DNA of 36,420 bases from an uncultured Bacillota bacterium (GTDB lineage Bacteria > Bacillota > Clostridia > Oscillospirales > Oscillospiraceae): contig CANPFP010000011.1 in the NCBI GenBank assembly GCA_947573385.1, positions 1 through 36,420 of the forward strand, given 5' to 3'. A program made the translations under genes and the position numbers. The notes below the pieces were generated by a model, which saw only the letters and a program-made list of their open reading frames with translations, did not search any database and was not told the DNA's origin. How positions within the stretch are numbered: position 1 is the stretch's first letter; the number at the start of each line of letters is the position of its first letter. This document shows, one piece after another, positions 23,614 to 31,205 of this stretch.

Positions 23614-24258
23614 ATGATTAAAATTGCGCCTTCCATCCTGTCCGCCGACTTCGCCAACCTGGAGCGGGACATTAAAAAGGTGTCCTCTGCCGACTACCTC
23701 CATGTGGACGTGATGGACGGGGTCTTTGTGCCCAACATCACCATCGGCGTGCCGGTGGTAAAGTCCATCCGGAAATGCACCGACATGTTTCTGGATGTCC
23801 ACCTTATGGTGGAAAAGCCGGTGCGGTACATCGAGACCTTCGCCAGGGCGGGGGCCAATCTGCTCTCTGTCCACCTGGAAGCCGACCACCCCACCCGGAT
23901 TGCTGAAGCCCTGAAGATTATGGGGGACTGCGGCGTAAAAAAGGCCGTTGCCCTCCGGCCCATCACCAGGGCCGAAGCCGTCCTGCCCTACATCGAGGAG
24001 CTGGATATGGTGCTGGTGATGACAGTGGAGCCCGGCTTCGGCGGCCAGGCCTTTATGGAGGACCAGCTGGACACCATCCGCCGGGTCCGGGCCATCATCG
24101 AGAAGTATAACCCCGCCTGCGAGCTGGAGGTGGACGGAGGCGTAGCCCCCGGCACCGCTCCCCTGGTGATAGAGGCAGGAGCCAATGTGCTGGTGGCTGG
24201 CTCCGCTGTCTACGGAGCGGCGGATATTCCCGGGGCCATTCAGGCGCTGCGCACCTAA
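23614..24258 (+). CDS. rpe: ribulose-phosphate 3-epimerase
   Basis: A 214-residue TIM-barrel enzyme that interconverts ribulose 5-phosphate and xylulose 5-phosphate in the pentose phosphate pathway. Signatures: KIAPSILSADFANLERDI, LHVDVMDGVFVPNITIG (metal ligands), DVHLMVEKP, LVMTVEPGFGGQAF and ELEVDGGV. The ATG at 23614 has an AAAGGAGGAG site and matches the family N-terminus. The TAA stop touches a palindromic repeat of family B. Confidence 0.96.
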   Translation: MIKIAPSILSADFANLERDIKKVSSADYLHVDVMDGVFVPNITIGVPVVKSIRKCTDMFLDVHLMVEKPVRYIETFARAGANLLSVHLEADHPTRIAEALKIMGDCGVKKAVALRPITRAEAVLPYIEELDMVLVMTVEPGFGGQAFMEDQLDTIRRVRAIIEKYNPACELEVDGGVAPGTAPLVIEAGANVLVAGSAVYGAADIPGAIQALRT

Positions 24259-24394
24259 AAGGCCCCCTTGCGAAAGGGGGCTGTCACCACCGCAGGCGGT
24301 GACTGGGGGATTCCGGTTCATCGAAAACCTTCCTGTAAACGGAATCCCCCTGCCACCTTCGGCGGCCCTCCCCCCTTTGACAAGGGGGGCTTTT
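24257..24394. repeat. interspersed palindromic repeat, family B, copy 1
   Basis: A 138-base element of three hairpins: GGCCCCCTT...AAGGGGGC at the left, GGGGGATTCCG...CGGAATCCCCC in the middle, and CCCCCCTTTG...CAAGGGGGGC at the right. A second copy in the opposite orientation lies at 29561-29686. It begins in the rpe stop codon (TAAAAGG). Confidence 0.85.
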
Positions 24395-24416
24395 GGGCGC
24401 AATTGTGCGCCCCTAC
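24395..24416. repeat. short palindrome ending in CCCTAC
   Basis: GGGCGCA-ATTG-TGCGCCC followed by CTAC. Read on the minus strand it starts GTAGGGGCGCA, like the ends of the 31653-31718 element. It abuts the family B repeat and precedes recR. Confidence 0.6.
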
Positions 24417-24439
24417 AATCCCTATTGGAGGTCCTTCCC

Positions 24440-25042
24440 ATGCAGTATTTCCCCCCCGCCCTTGAAAATCTTGTGGAGCACTTCGCCAAGCTGCCCGGGG
24501 TGGGCATCAAGTCCGCCCAGCGGCTGGCCTTCCATGTGCTCTCCCTGCCTGAGGAGGAGGTGGCCGCCTTCGCTCGGGCCGTCATAGACGCCAAAGCCCA
24601 CATCCACACCTGCCCCGTCTGCCAGAACCTCACCGAGGGGGAGGGCCCCTGTCCCATCTGCGCCAGCGCCAAGCGGGACGGGACCACCATCTGCGTGGTG
24701 GCCGACCCCAAGGACGTGGTGGCCATGGAGCGAAGCCGGGAGTATATGGGGCTGTACCATGTTCTCCACGGGGTGCTCTCCCCCATGAATCGCGTAGGGC
24801 CGGACGACCTGCACATCCGCTCTCTGGTGGAGCGGGTGTCCGCCGGAGGAATTGAGGAAGTGATTATGGCTACCAACCCGGACACCGAGGGGGAGGCTAC
24901 CGCCATGTACCTGTCCCGGCTGTTAAAACCTTTTCAGGTGAAGGTGACCCGGCTGGCCTACGGCATCCCTGTGGGCGGCCACCTGGAGTATGCCGACGAT
25001 GCCACCCTGGTCCGCGCCCTGGAAGGGCGCAGGGAGATTTAA
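24440..25042 (+). CDS. recR: recombination mediator RecR
   Basis: A 200-residue RecR that, with RecF/RecO, helps load RecA on gapped DNA. Visible are the N-terminal helix-hairpin-helix (FAKLPGVGIKSAQRLAFHVL), a four-cysteine zinc finger (Cys58, 61, 71, 74: CPVC...CPIC), and the Toprim domain (CVVADPKDVVAMERSREYMG to ATNPDTEGEATAMYL). The ATG at 24440 follows a GGAGG and fits the family start; the frame upstream overlaps repeat DNA. Length is normal. Confidence 0.96.
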   Translation: MQYFPPALENLVEHFAKLPGVGIKSAQRLAFHVLSLPEEEVAAFARAVIDAKAHIHTCPVCQNLTEGEGPCPICASAKRDGTTICVVADPKDVVAMERSREYMGLYHVLHGVLSPMNRVGPDDLHIRSLVERVSAGGIEEVIMATNPDTEGEATAMYLSRLLKPFQVKVTRLAYGIPVGGHLEYADDATLVRALEGRREI

Positions 25043-25044
25043 AA

Positions 25045-25078
25045 ACACCTGGCAGGCCGCAGCAGGCCTGCCAGGTGT
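25045..25078. terminator. bidirectional terminator
   Basis: ACACCTGGCAGGCC (25045-25058) pairs with GGCCTGCCAGGTGT (25065-25078), with a GCAGCA loop. Five A on the left give a T run for the minus-strand genes; recR ends just before it. Confidence 0.85.
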
Positions 25079-25084
25079 CTCGCT

Positions 25085-25603
25085 TTATTCGGTCTCTCCG
25101 CCCTCTGCCGGGGCAGTCTCTCCTGTTTCGGCGGTCTCACCGGAGTTTTTATCCTCGTCCTTGAGGACGCTCTCACACTCTTCGTCGTCTTCTTTCTCCA
25201 TGCTGCGCATGGAGATGGCCAGCTTGTAGCCCTCCGGGTCGTGTTCCATCAGATACCGCTCGTCCTCCGGGGGAACCTTCTTTCCCTTCATCATATTGGC
25301 AGCGATCTTCATGCACTTCATTTGGATATCCAGCTGTTCAGACAGGGCGTCCAGCTTGTCCTCCTCGGTCTCCATATAGCCCAAAATACCGCCAGTGTCT
25401 TTGTCCGATTGCTCTCCCCCGGACAGCAGGGCGGTCTGGAACCGGGTGTTCTGCTCCTCCATCTGTTCCACCCACTGGCGGGACAGCTCCAGCCGGTCGG
25501 TGGAGGGACGGGAGGACTCAGATGACCTGTCCTCCGCCCTTCGGGCAGGACGGGCGGAGACAAAATCGCTGTTCTTTCCCCGTAATACCTGTCGAATTTC
25601 CAT
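25085..25603 (-). CDS. unknown protein, second gene of probable sigma-D unit
   Basis: A 172-residue, highly charged protein without signal peptide or membrane segment. The centre is helical and could be a coiled coil (LSRQWVEQMEEQNTRFQTAL; EEDKLDALSEQLDIQMKCMK). It includes a conserved-looking IAANMMKGKKVPPEDERYLM stretch and ends in an acidic, low-complexity tail (SGETAETGETAPAEGG). I recognise no named family. Its ATG overlaps the stop of the upstream gene by one base (TAATG), so it is translated with it. The promoter seen upstream of the pair suggests a motility-linked role. Confidence 0.75.
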   Translation of the reverse strand: MEIRQVLRGKNSDFVSARPARRAEDRSSESSRPSTDRLELSRQWVEQMEEQNTRFQTALLSGGEQSDKDTGGILGYMETEEDKLDALSEQLDIQMKCMKIAANMMKGKKVPPEDERYLMEHDPEGYKLAISMRSMEKEDDEECESVLKDEDKNSGETAETGETAPAEGGETE

Positions 25604-25911
25604 TATGATTCCTCCTCATCCTCCAGCTCGTCCACCATAATCAGCGCGGCGATGTCCTGGCACTTCTGCTGGAGCTTCAGCCGTTGGGATGCCGCTTCCC
25701 GTTCCTCCTCGCTGCCGGCGTTGTCCGGGAGGGCTGAAGGGATGAACGTCATACGCGCCCTGGCGGCCTTCTCATACAGGGCCATTGCCGCTTCAACCTT
25801 CAGCTCCTCCTCCCGTTCCTCAAATATGTGGACCATTTCAAACCGGTCAACAGAGCTGTGGGTTTCCTGACCTGGAGCCGCTCTTCCCTCCGCTGTATCG
25901 AGAATCTCCAT
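25603..25911 (-). CDS. unknown small protein, first gene of probable sigma-D unit
   Basis: A 102-residue acidic, helical protein with a GAGGAGGG ribosome site. The middle (MVHIFEEREEELKVEAAMAL) and the end (RLKLQQKCQDIAALIMVDEL) look like two helices separated by a loop; there is no membrane segment or signal peptide. No family is recognised. It is directly followed by the 172-residue partner (TAATG overlap) and preceded by a close match to the flagellar sigma-D promoter. A flagellar or chemotaxis accessory role is an inference. Confidence 0.75.
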   Translation of the reverse strand: MEILDTAEGRAAPGQETHSSVDRFEMVHIFEEREEELKVEAAMALYEKAARARMTFIPSALPDNAGSEEEREAASQRLKLQQKCQDIAALIMVDELEDEEES

Positions 25912-25946
25912 ACAGACCCTCCTCTCATCTGTTCGTTCCTATAGAA

Positions 25947-25973
25947 ATATCGGCGGATTTGCGCAAAACTTTA
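25947..25973 (-). promoter_or_regulatory. probable sigma-D (sigma-28) promoter
   Basis: On the minus strand TAAA (25970-25973), a spacer of exactly 15 bases, and GCCGATAT (25947-25954). The consensus is TAAA-N15-GCCGATAA, so 11 of 12 positions agree. Transcription would start about 30 bases before the ATG of the 102-residue gene. No comparable sigma-A promoter is evident. Confidence 0.7.
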
Positions 25974-25978
25974 GCCCT

Positions 25979-26674
25979 TCACAGCATGACCGGGATGGGC
26001 CGCCGCACCGTCAGCCGTCCCGGCTCCACCCCGCACTCCAGAGCCAGTACGTCCACCCCGGCCCGGGCGGCGCGGCGGAGGGCTTCGCCGAACGCCGGGT
26101 GTGTGGCGTCGTTGGGCTCTACATGGTCCATCCCCTCCATCTGAACGATGAAGCACACCCCCGTCTCGTAGCCCGCCGTATGGGCGGCGATCAGCTCCTC
26201 CAGATGCTTCACCCCCCGGAGGGTGGGCGCGTCCGGAAAGCGGGCGGTGCCGTTTTCCTCCAGCGTGACCCCCTTCACCTCCCAGAAGCCCCGGCGGACC
26301 TCCCCCAGCTCCCAGTAGAAGTCGAACCGGGAATTGCCATAGACCGTCTCCGGCCGCAGAAGGGTGGGGGCAAAGCCCAGGCCCCCCGTCTCCGCCCACT
26401 CGCCGAAGACCTTGTTAGGGGCCTGGGCGTCCATGTTGATGAGCAGAGGGCCGCTCTCACGCGCCTTTTCCACGGCGATGAGGTCGAACCTGGTTTTCCG
26501 GGCGGGGTTGGCGCTCTCCTCCAGCCAGACCGTTGCCCCGGGGAGGAGCAGTTCCCGGCACCGGCCGGTATTTTTCACATGGCAGACTTCTGTCCGGCCC
26601 CCCACATCCACATGGGCGATAAACCGGTTGGGCCGGGCCAGAAAAATACCCGGCAAAATGTTTTTGTAGATCAT
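25979..26674 (-). CDS. sfsA: SfsA family protein
   Basis: A 231-residue SfsA protein, described as a DNA-binding or nuclease-like protein first linked to sugar fermentation in E. coli; its precise role is unsettled. Family features: an N-terminal ILPGIFLARPNRFIAHVDVG with HVKNTGRCRELLLPGATVWL (an OB-like domain), then SRFDFYWELGEVRRGFWEVK (nuclease-like EVK) and FPDAPTLRGVKHLEELIAAH. It ends a few bases before the sigma-D-like promoter. It diverges from the HD-domain gene. Confidence 0.93.
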   Translation of the reverse strand: MIYKNILPGIFLARPNRFIAHVDVGGRTEVCHVKNTGRCRELLLPGATVWLEESANPARKTRFDLIAVEKARESGPLLINMDAQAPNKVFGEWAETGGLGFAPTLLRPETVYGNSRFDFYWELGEVRRGFWEVKGVTLEENGTARFPDAPTLRGVKHLEELIAAHTAGYETGVCFIVQMEGMDHVEPNDATHPAFGEALRRAARAGVDVLALECGVEPGRLTVRRPIPVML

Positions 26675-26723
26675 CTTTTATTTCCCATCTAATTGTTATT
26701 GTGTGAGCGGTATCCGCCCCTGC

Positions 26724-26752
26724 TGGAAATTTTATCACATCTGTGCTATAAT
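26724..26752 (+). promoter_or_regulatory. promoter of the HD-domain gene
   Basis: A perfect TATAAT (26747-26752) with a weaker TGGAAA (26724-26729) 17 bases upstream; the start codon lies about 32 bases further on. Confidence 0.6.
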
Positions 26753-26783
26753 GAACAGCACTGAATCAGGAAGGAGACTGCAT

Positions 26784-27368
26784 ATGTCCTGCAAAGAGGA
26801 ATTTATCGAAATTTTCAAGGCCAACATCACCCGGGAGGGGGCGGACAAGCTGCTGGACTATCTGGAGCACAAAAGCGACTTTTTCACCGCCCCCGCTTCC
26901 GCCCGCTACCACGGGGCCTACGAGGGCGGGCTGTGCGAGCACAGCCTGAACGTGTACCACTGTCTGGTGGACTATCTCCAGCGGGAGCGGGTACAGGAGC
27001 TGTATGGCCTGGACTACAGCGGCGAGTCTATCGCTATCGTGGCCCTGTGCCACGACCTGTGCAAGGTGGGCTGCTACAAAAAAACCTTTCGCAACGTGAA
27101 GGACGACGCCACCGGCCAGTGGAGCAAGGTGCCCTCCTACACCTTCGACGACCCCCTGCCCTACGGCCACGGGGAGAAAAGCGTATACATCACCAACGGC
27201 TTTATCCGTCTCACCCGGGAGGAAGCCATGGCCATCCGCTGGCACATGGGCTTTTCCGGCCCGGAGGACAACCGCACCGTGGGCCAGGCCCTGCGCATGT
27301 ACCCTCTGGCCTTCGCCCTGGCCACGGCGGACATGGAGGCCTCCTACTTTTTGGAGAACGACGAGTAA
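26784..27368 (+). CDS. HD-domain hydrolase
   Basis: A 194-residue HD-superfamily phosphohydrolase, a metal-dependent enzyme. The metal ligands are visible as LCEHSLNVYHC, then ALCHDLCKVGCY (the HD pair), then GHGEKSVY and a late ALATADMEASYF. Its substrate (nucleotide, cyclic nucleotide or other phosphate ester) cannot be read from the sequence. The ATG at 26784 has an AAGGAG site. It stands alone behind its own promoter and next to the thrS leader. Confidence 0.85.
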   Translation: MSCKEEFIEIFKANITREGADKLLDYLEHKSDFFTAPASARYHGAYEGGLCEHSLNVYHCLVDYLQRERVQELYGLDYSGESIAIVALCHDLCKVGCYKKTFRNVKDDATGQWSKVPSYTFDDPLPYGHGEKSVYITNGFIRLTREEAMAIRWHMGFSGPEDNRTVGQALRMYPLAFALATADMEASYFLENDE

Positions 27369-27494
27369 AAAAGCCCCCTTAGCCCCGAACCGGCGTGTGT
27401 ACCCGGAAGAAACCGGAGAACAGGCGGTCAAAATATACTACGGCGGGATCAGAGACCCCGGTGTGATAAACAAATGGACAAGCCCCAATCCCGC
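27369..27494 (+). other. non-coding stretch before the thrS promoter
   Basis: The first 20 bases after the HD-gene stop (AAAAAGCCCCCTTAG-like) resemble one end of the family B repeat, perhaps a remnant. Beyond that I see no gene or signal until the promoter at 27495. Confidence 0.4.
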
Positions 27495-27523
27495 TTGACA
27501 ATTCCCGCATCCGGTGATATTAT
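27495..27523 (+). promoter_or_regulatory. thrS promoter
   Basis: TTGACA (27495-27500) and TATTAT (27518-27523) separated by 17 bases; the transcript would start near 27530, at the head of the T-box leader. Confidence 0.85.
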
Positions 27524-27529
27524 GTCACT

Positions 27530-27763
27530 GTCAAAAATGGCTTTGACGGAGAAGCGGCCAAAAAAAGCACCCAGAGAGGAGCGCCAAGTGCTGAAAGCGC
27601 TCTGTGCAGAGGTTGTCCAGTACCACTCCGGAGCCGCCCGGGAGGACCGGGACAGGTGCGCCTGTTACAGCGCTCACGAGCGACGGCGAGAGCCGTAAGC
27701 AGGGTGGAACCGTGGAGCCTTTACCGCTTCACCCCTGAATTTCATCAGGGGTGGAGCGTTTTT
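27530..27763 (+). promoter_or_regulatory. T-box leader (threonine-responsive)
   Basis: A T-box riboswitch that reads the charging state of tRNA-Thr. Stem I includes the AGAGAGGAGCGCC stretch, and the likely specifier codon is ACC (27622-27624, followed by A). The T-box sequence AGGGTGGAACCGTGG lies at 27701-27715; its TGGA would pair with the tRNA 3' end. The intrinsic terminator is CGCTTCACCCCTGA paired with TCAGGGGTGGAGCG, then T5 (27725-27763). Binding of uncharged tRNA-Thr should form the antiterminator and allow thrS transcription. The TGGAACC/specifier pair matches threonine. Confidence 0.9.
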
Positions 27764-27795
27764 GTTTGTCTGCCCCAATACAAGGAGGAATTATC

Positions 27796-29556
27796 GTGTC
27801 CGAAGAAAACAATCAGTATACGTTTGAAAACCCCGAGTACCGCGCCACCTACTGGCACACCTGCTCCCATGTGATGGCCCAGGCCGTCAAGCGCCTGTGG
27901 CCCGAGGTCAAGCTGGCCATCGGCCCCTCCATCGACGAGGGCTGGTACTACGACATGGACGCCCCCTTCGCCTTTACTCCTGAGCACCTGGAGCAGATTG
28001 AGGGGGAGATGCGGAAGATCTGCAAGGAGAAGCTGAAGCTGGAGCGGTTCGAGCTGCCCCGCCCCGAGGCGCTGACGTTTATGGAGGAGCGGGACGAGAA
28101 GTACAAGGTGGAGCTCATCAACGACCTGCCCGAGGACGCGGCCATCTCCTTCTACAAGCAGGGGGAGTTTACCGACCTGTGCGCCGGCCCCCATCTGGAC
28201 TCCACCGGGCGGATCAAGGGCAACGCCCTGAAGCTCACCGCCTGCAACGCCGCCTACTGGCGGGGGGACTCCAGCCGGGAGACCCTCCAGCGCATCTACG
28301 GCATTGCTTTCCCCAAGAAGGACGAGCTGGACGAGTACCTGGCCAAAATTGAGGAGGCCAAGAAGCGGGACCACCGCCGGCTGGGCAAGGAGCTGGGCCT
28401 GTTCATGCTCCGGGACGAGGGCCCCGGCTTCCCCTTCTTCCTGCCCAAGGGCATGACCCTGAAAAATACCCTCCTGGACTACTGGCGCAAGGTCCACAAG
28501 AAGTACGGCTATGTGGAGATCTCCACCCCCATCATGCTCAACCGCCAGCTGTGGGAGCGCTCCGGCCACTGGGACCACTACAAAAACAACATGTACACCA
28601 CCGTCATCGACGAGGTGGACTTCGCCGTCAAGCCCATGAACTGCCCCGGCGGCATGCTGGTCTACGCCAGCGAGCCCCACTCCTACCGGGACCTGCCCCT
28701 GCGGGTGGGGGAGATCGGCCTGGTCCACCGCCACGAGCTGTCCGGCGCGCTCCACGGCCTGTTCCGGGTGCGCTGCTTCAACCAGGACGACGCCCATGTC
28801 TTCATGACCCGGGAGCAGATGCAGGACGTGATTCAGGAGACCGTCCGGCTCTTTGACGAGGTGTACTCCGTCTTCGGCCTGAGCTACACCATCGAGCTGT
28901 CCACCATGCCCGAGGACCACATCGGCACCGTGGAGGAGTGGGAGCGCAACCAGGACATCCTGAAAGCCGCCATCACCGCCATGGGCAAGGAGTTTGTCAT
29001 CAACGAGGGTGACGGCGCCTTCTACGGACCCAAGCTGGACTTCCACCTGGCCGACTCCCTGGGCCGCACCTGGCAGTGCGGCACCATCCAGCTGGACAGC
29101 CAGCTGCCCGAGCGGTTCGAGCTGGAGTACACCGGCGAGGACGGCCAGAAACACCGGCCCGTCATGATTCACCGGGTGGTGCTGGGGTCCATCGAGCGGT
29201 TTATCGGCGTGATTACCGAGCACTTCGCCGGGGCCTTCCCCGCCTGGCTGGCCCCCGTCCAGGTGAAGCTGCTTCCTGTCACCGACCGGGCCGCGGAGTA
29301 CGCCGCCAAAGTCTCCGCCCAGCTGGACGCCCAGGGCTTCCGGGTGGAGGTGGACGGCCGCAACGAGAAGATCGGCAAGAAGATCCGGGAGGCCACCCTG
29401 GAGAAGGTCCCCTTCATGCTGGTGGTGGGCGACCGGGATATGGAAAACGGCACCGTCTCCGTCCGCCGCCGCTCCGGCGAGGATCTGGGGGCCATGTCTC
29501 TGGAGGACTTCGCCGCCCTGCTGGACGGCGAGGTCAAGGAAATGACCATCAAGTGA
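27796..29556 (+). CDS. thrS: threonine--tRNA ligase lacking the TGS domain
   Basis: A 586-residue threonyl-tRNA synthetase with GTG start after AAGGAGG. It begins directly with the editing domain (His21 and His25 in HTCSHVMAQ, then Cys129/His133 in CAGPHLDS), followed by the class II catalytic core (MNCPGGML, FRVRCFNQDDAHVF, MIHRVVLGSIERFI) and the C-terminal anticodon-binding domain (PVQVKLLPVTDRAAEYAAKV). The usual N-terminal TGS domain of about 60 residues is missing, and the T-box terminator immediately upstream leaves no room for it. The gene is controlled by the T-box. Confidence 0.96.
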   Translation: MSEENNQYTFENPEYRATYWHTCSHVMAQAVKRLWPEVKLAIGPSIDEGWYYDMDAPFAFTPEHLEQIEGEMRKICKEKLKLERFELPRPEALTFMEERDEKYKVELINDLPEDAAISFYKQGEFTDLCAGPHLDSTGRIKGNALKLTACNAAYWRGDSSRETLQRIYGIAFPKKDELDEYLAKIEEAKKRDHRRLGKELGLFMLRDEGPGFPFFLPKGMTLKNTLLDYWRKVHKKYGYVEISTPIMLNRQLWERSGHWDHYKNNMYTTVIDEVDFAVKPMNCPGGMLVYASEPHSYRDLPLRVGEIGLVHRHELSGALHGLFRVRCFNQDDAHVFMTREQMQDVIQETVRLFDEVYSVFGLSYTIELSTMPEDHIGTVEEWERNQDILKAAITAMGKEFVINEGDGAFYGPKLDFHLADSLGRTWQCGTIQLDSQLPERFELEYTGEDGQKHRPVMIHRVVLGSIERFIGVITEHFAGAFPAWLAPVQVKLLPVTDRAAEYAAKVSAQLDAQGFRVEVDGRNEKIGKKIREATLEKVPFMLVVGDRDMENGTVSVRRRSGEDLGAMSLEDFAALLDGEVKEMTIK

Positions 29557-29560
29557 GTAT

Positions 29561-29686
29561 AAAAAGCCCCCCTTGTCAAAGGGGGGAGGGCCACGAAGTG
29601 GCGGGGGGATTCCGTTTACAAGATGACGGAATCCCCCAGTTACCGCCCGCGGCGGTGCCAGCCCCCTTTCACAAGGGGGCCTTTTT
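29561..29686. repeat. interspersed palindromic repeat, family B, copy 2
   Basis: A reverse-orientation copy of the 24257-24394 element, with the same three hairpins and flanks, from AAAAAGCCCCCC to GGGGGCCTTTTT. It lies between convergent thrS and the serpin gene, forms T-tailed hairpins at both ends, and overlaps the serpin stop codon. It probably acts as terminator for both genes. Confidence 0.85.
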
Positions 29687-31082
29687 ATGCCTGCACCTGA
29701 TTCACAATCCCCACAAACAGGGGCACGCCCTCGGCACGAATGACGAACAGGAAGGGCCGGTCCAGGTCCATGACGCAGACCTCGGTGGACTGGGGCGGGA
29801 GGTTGAGGTTCTTGACAGAAAGAATGGTGACGGCGGCGGCCTCCACCCCCTCCTCGTCCACCTTCACCCGGGCCAGCTGTTTGGCGTCGGACAGGAAAGC
29901 ATCCAGGTCGGTGAGGGCGGACAGGTCTGCCCTGTCCGGGTCGGTCAGGTCGGTGATGCCCAGGGCGGCCAGGGCCTCCAGCAGGTCCAGGTCGGAGTTC
30001 ACATCAAACTTGGGCACTGACCACTGGACCTCGCCCCAGGTGCAAGCGTCCCCGTAGAACTCCAGCCGGGAGAGGAAGTCCGGTTCCTTCAGCAGGGACG
30101 CGGGGGACACCCCCTCGTCGGGCAGCACAAAGACCATCTCCCCCAGACGGGTGGACAGCTTGGCGGCCTGATAGCCCTCCCGCCGGATAAAGCTGGCGTC
30201 CTCCGTCCGGTGCATAAAGTCCACCTTGCTCTCGCTTCCGGCGGCGTCGGTGAAGGTGTCAATCTCCGTCTGGTCAGGCACAAACTCGTTCTGCCAGGCG
30301 GCCTTGTAGTACAGGGAGGACACCAGCATGGCCAGGGTCAGCGCGTCGGTCTGGACCACCGGGGTGTCGGAGCCGATCAGGCCCTTGGTCTGCTCATTCA
30401 CCCACTGGGTGACGGCGGTGTCGGCCTCGCCCGTCCCCATGGGGACGGAGTAAGCCCCGGCGTAGTACTTTTGGGCCAGGGTGTCCAGCGTCTCCTGGAT
30501 GTAAGCCCCCTGCATATTGCTGTTGAGCCAGATGGAGTTGGCCAGAATCAGGGCGCTCATCCCGTCGTCGGTGTACAGCGCCCGCCAGATGTGCTCCACC
30601 TGGTCCTGGAGGGCGGCCGTATCCTCCGTGCCGATGGCCTCCAGCACCTGGCGGCGGCTGTCTCCGTCGGCGCACTGGGCCAGCATGGCCAGGGCCGACC
30701 AAAGGGACAGGGGGGAGTAAATGGCGTTTTCCTCTGTGTGCTCCGCCAGGACCAGGGGGATGCTTTTGGCGGCGAAGTCGTTCAGCACTTTCCAGTGTTC
30801 CTCAGTGAGACCGGGGTTGTCCCCCCGGAGGGCCGCCAGGGCGTCGTGATACTGGCCAAGTGCGTCCAGATAGGCTTGCAGTGCCTCCTGGTTGCCCCCG
30901 TCCGGCATCTGGGGCTGCTGGGGAAATTCCGGGTAGACGGGCTCAGACAGGGTGCAGCTCATAGGAGCAGCCTTCTTCCCTTCACCGGTATCCGTATCTT
31001 TTCCATTTTGAGACGCCCCGCCCGGACCGGCACAGCCGGCCAGCAGAATGCAGGACAGGGCTAATGAGAGGATTCGCTTCAT
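29685..31082 (-). CDS. serpin family lipoprotein
   Basis: A 465-residue serpin with an N-terminal lipoprotein signal (LLAGC, lipidated Cys17), so it should be anchored outside the cell membrane. Serpin features: NAIYSPLSLWSALAMLAQCA (about 118-140), LILANSIWLN, TLAMLVSSLYYKAAWQNEF, and the C-terminal MDLDRPFLFVIR. The reactive loop begins with a hinge typical of inhibitors, EEGVEAAAVT (410-419). Aligning with alpha-1-antitrypsin (same spacing to the conserved PP) puts P1 at Leu426 and P1' at Asn427, which suggests inhibition of chymotrypsin- or elastase-like proteases. About 80 residues of charged sequence precede the serpin fold. The gene stands alone. Confidence 0.93.
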   Translation of the reverse strand: MKRILSLALSCILLAGCAGPGGASQNGKDTDTGEGKKAAPMSCTLSEPVYPEFPQQPQMPDGGNQEALQAYLDALGQYHDALAALRGDNPGLTEEHWKVLNDFAAKSIPLVLAEHTEENAIYSPLSLWSALAMLAQCADGDSRRQVLEAIGTEDTAALQDQVEHIWRALYTDDGMSALILANSIWLNSNMQGAYIQETLDTLAQKYYAGAYSVPMGTGEADTAVTQWVNEQTKGLIGSDTPVVQTDALTLAMLVSSLYYKAAWQNEFVPDQTEIDTFTDAAGSESKVDFMHRTEDASFIRREGYQAAKLSTRLGEMVFVLPDEGVSPASLLKEPDFLSRLEFYGDACTWGEVQWSVPKFDVNSDLDLLEALAALGITDLTDPDRADLSALTDLDAFLSDAKQLARVKVDEEGVEAAAVTILSVKNLNLPPQSTEVCVMDLDRPFLFVIRAEGVPLFVGIVNQVQA

Positions 31083-31164
31083 AATGATTCTCCTTTCCTA
31101 TTCAGGCTTCTATTCCTATAGACGAATCTTTTAAGAAAAAGTTTCCGGGAGCGGAAAATTTTTG

Positions 31165-31190
31165 AAAAAAGGGCGGCCATCTGGCCGCCC
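31165..31190 (-). terminator. terminator after the zinc-ribbon gene
   Basis: GGGCGGCCAGATGGCCGCCC (31171-31190, minus strand orientation) forms an 8-9 bp stem followed by six T. It lies downstream of the zinc-ribbon gene and upstream of the serpin gene. Confidence 0.85.
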
Positions 31191-31205
31191 GGAATATAAC
31201 AGGAT

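Noticed and set aside
27745-29223. A 492-residue minus-strand frame opposite thrS
   Set aside because: Shadow of the thrS codon pattern; composition is dominated by G, L, V, H and Q, and it crosses the T-box terminator.
31083-31140. Possible sigma-D promoter for the serpin gene
   Set aside because: A TCTATAGGAA stretch resembles the one near the 25947 promoter, but no TAAA-N15-GCCGATAA arrangement is present.
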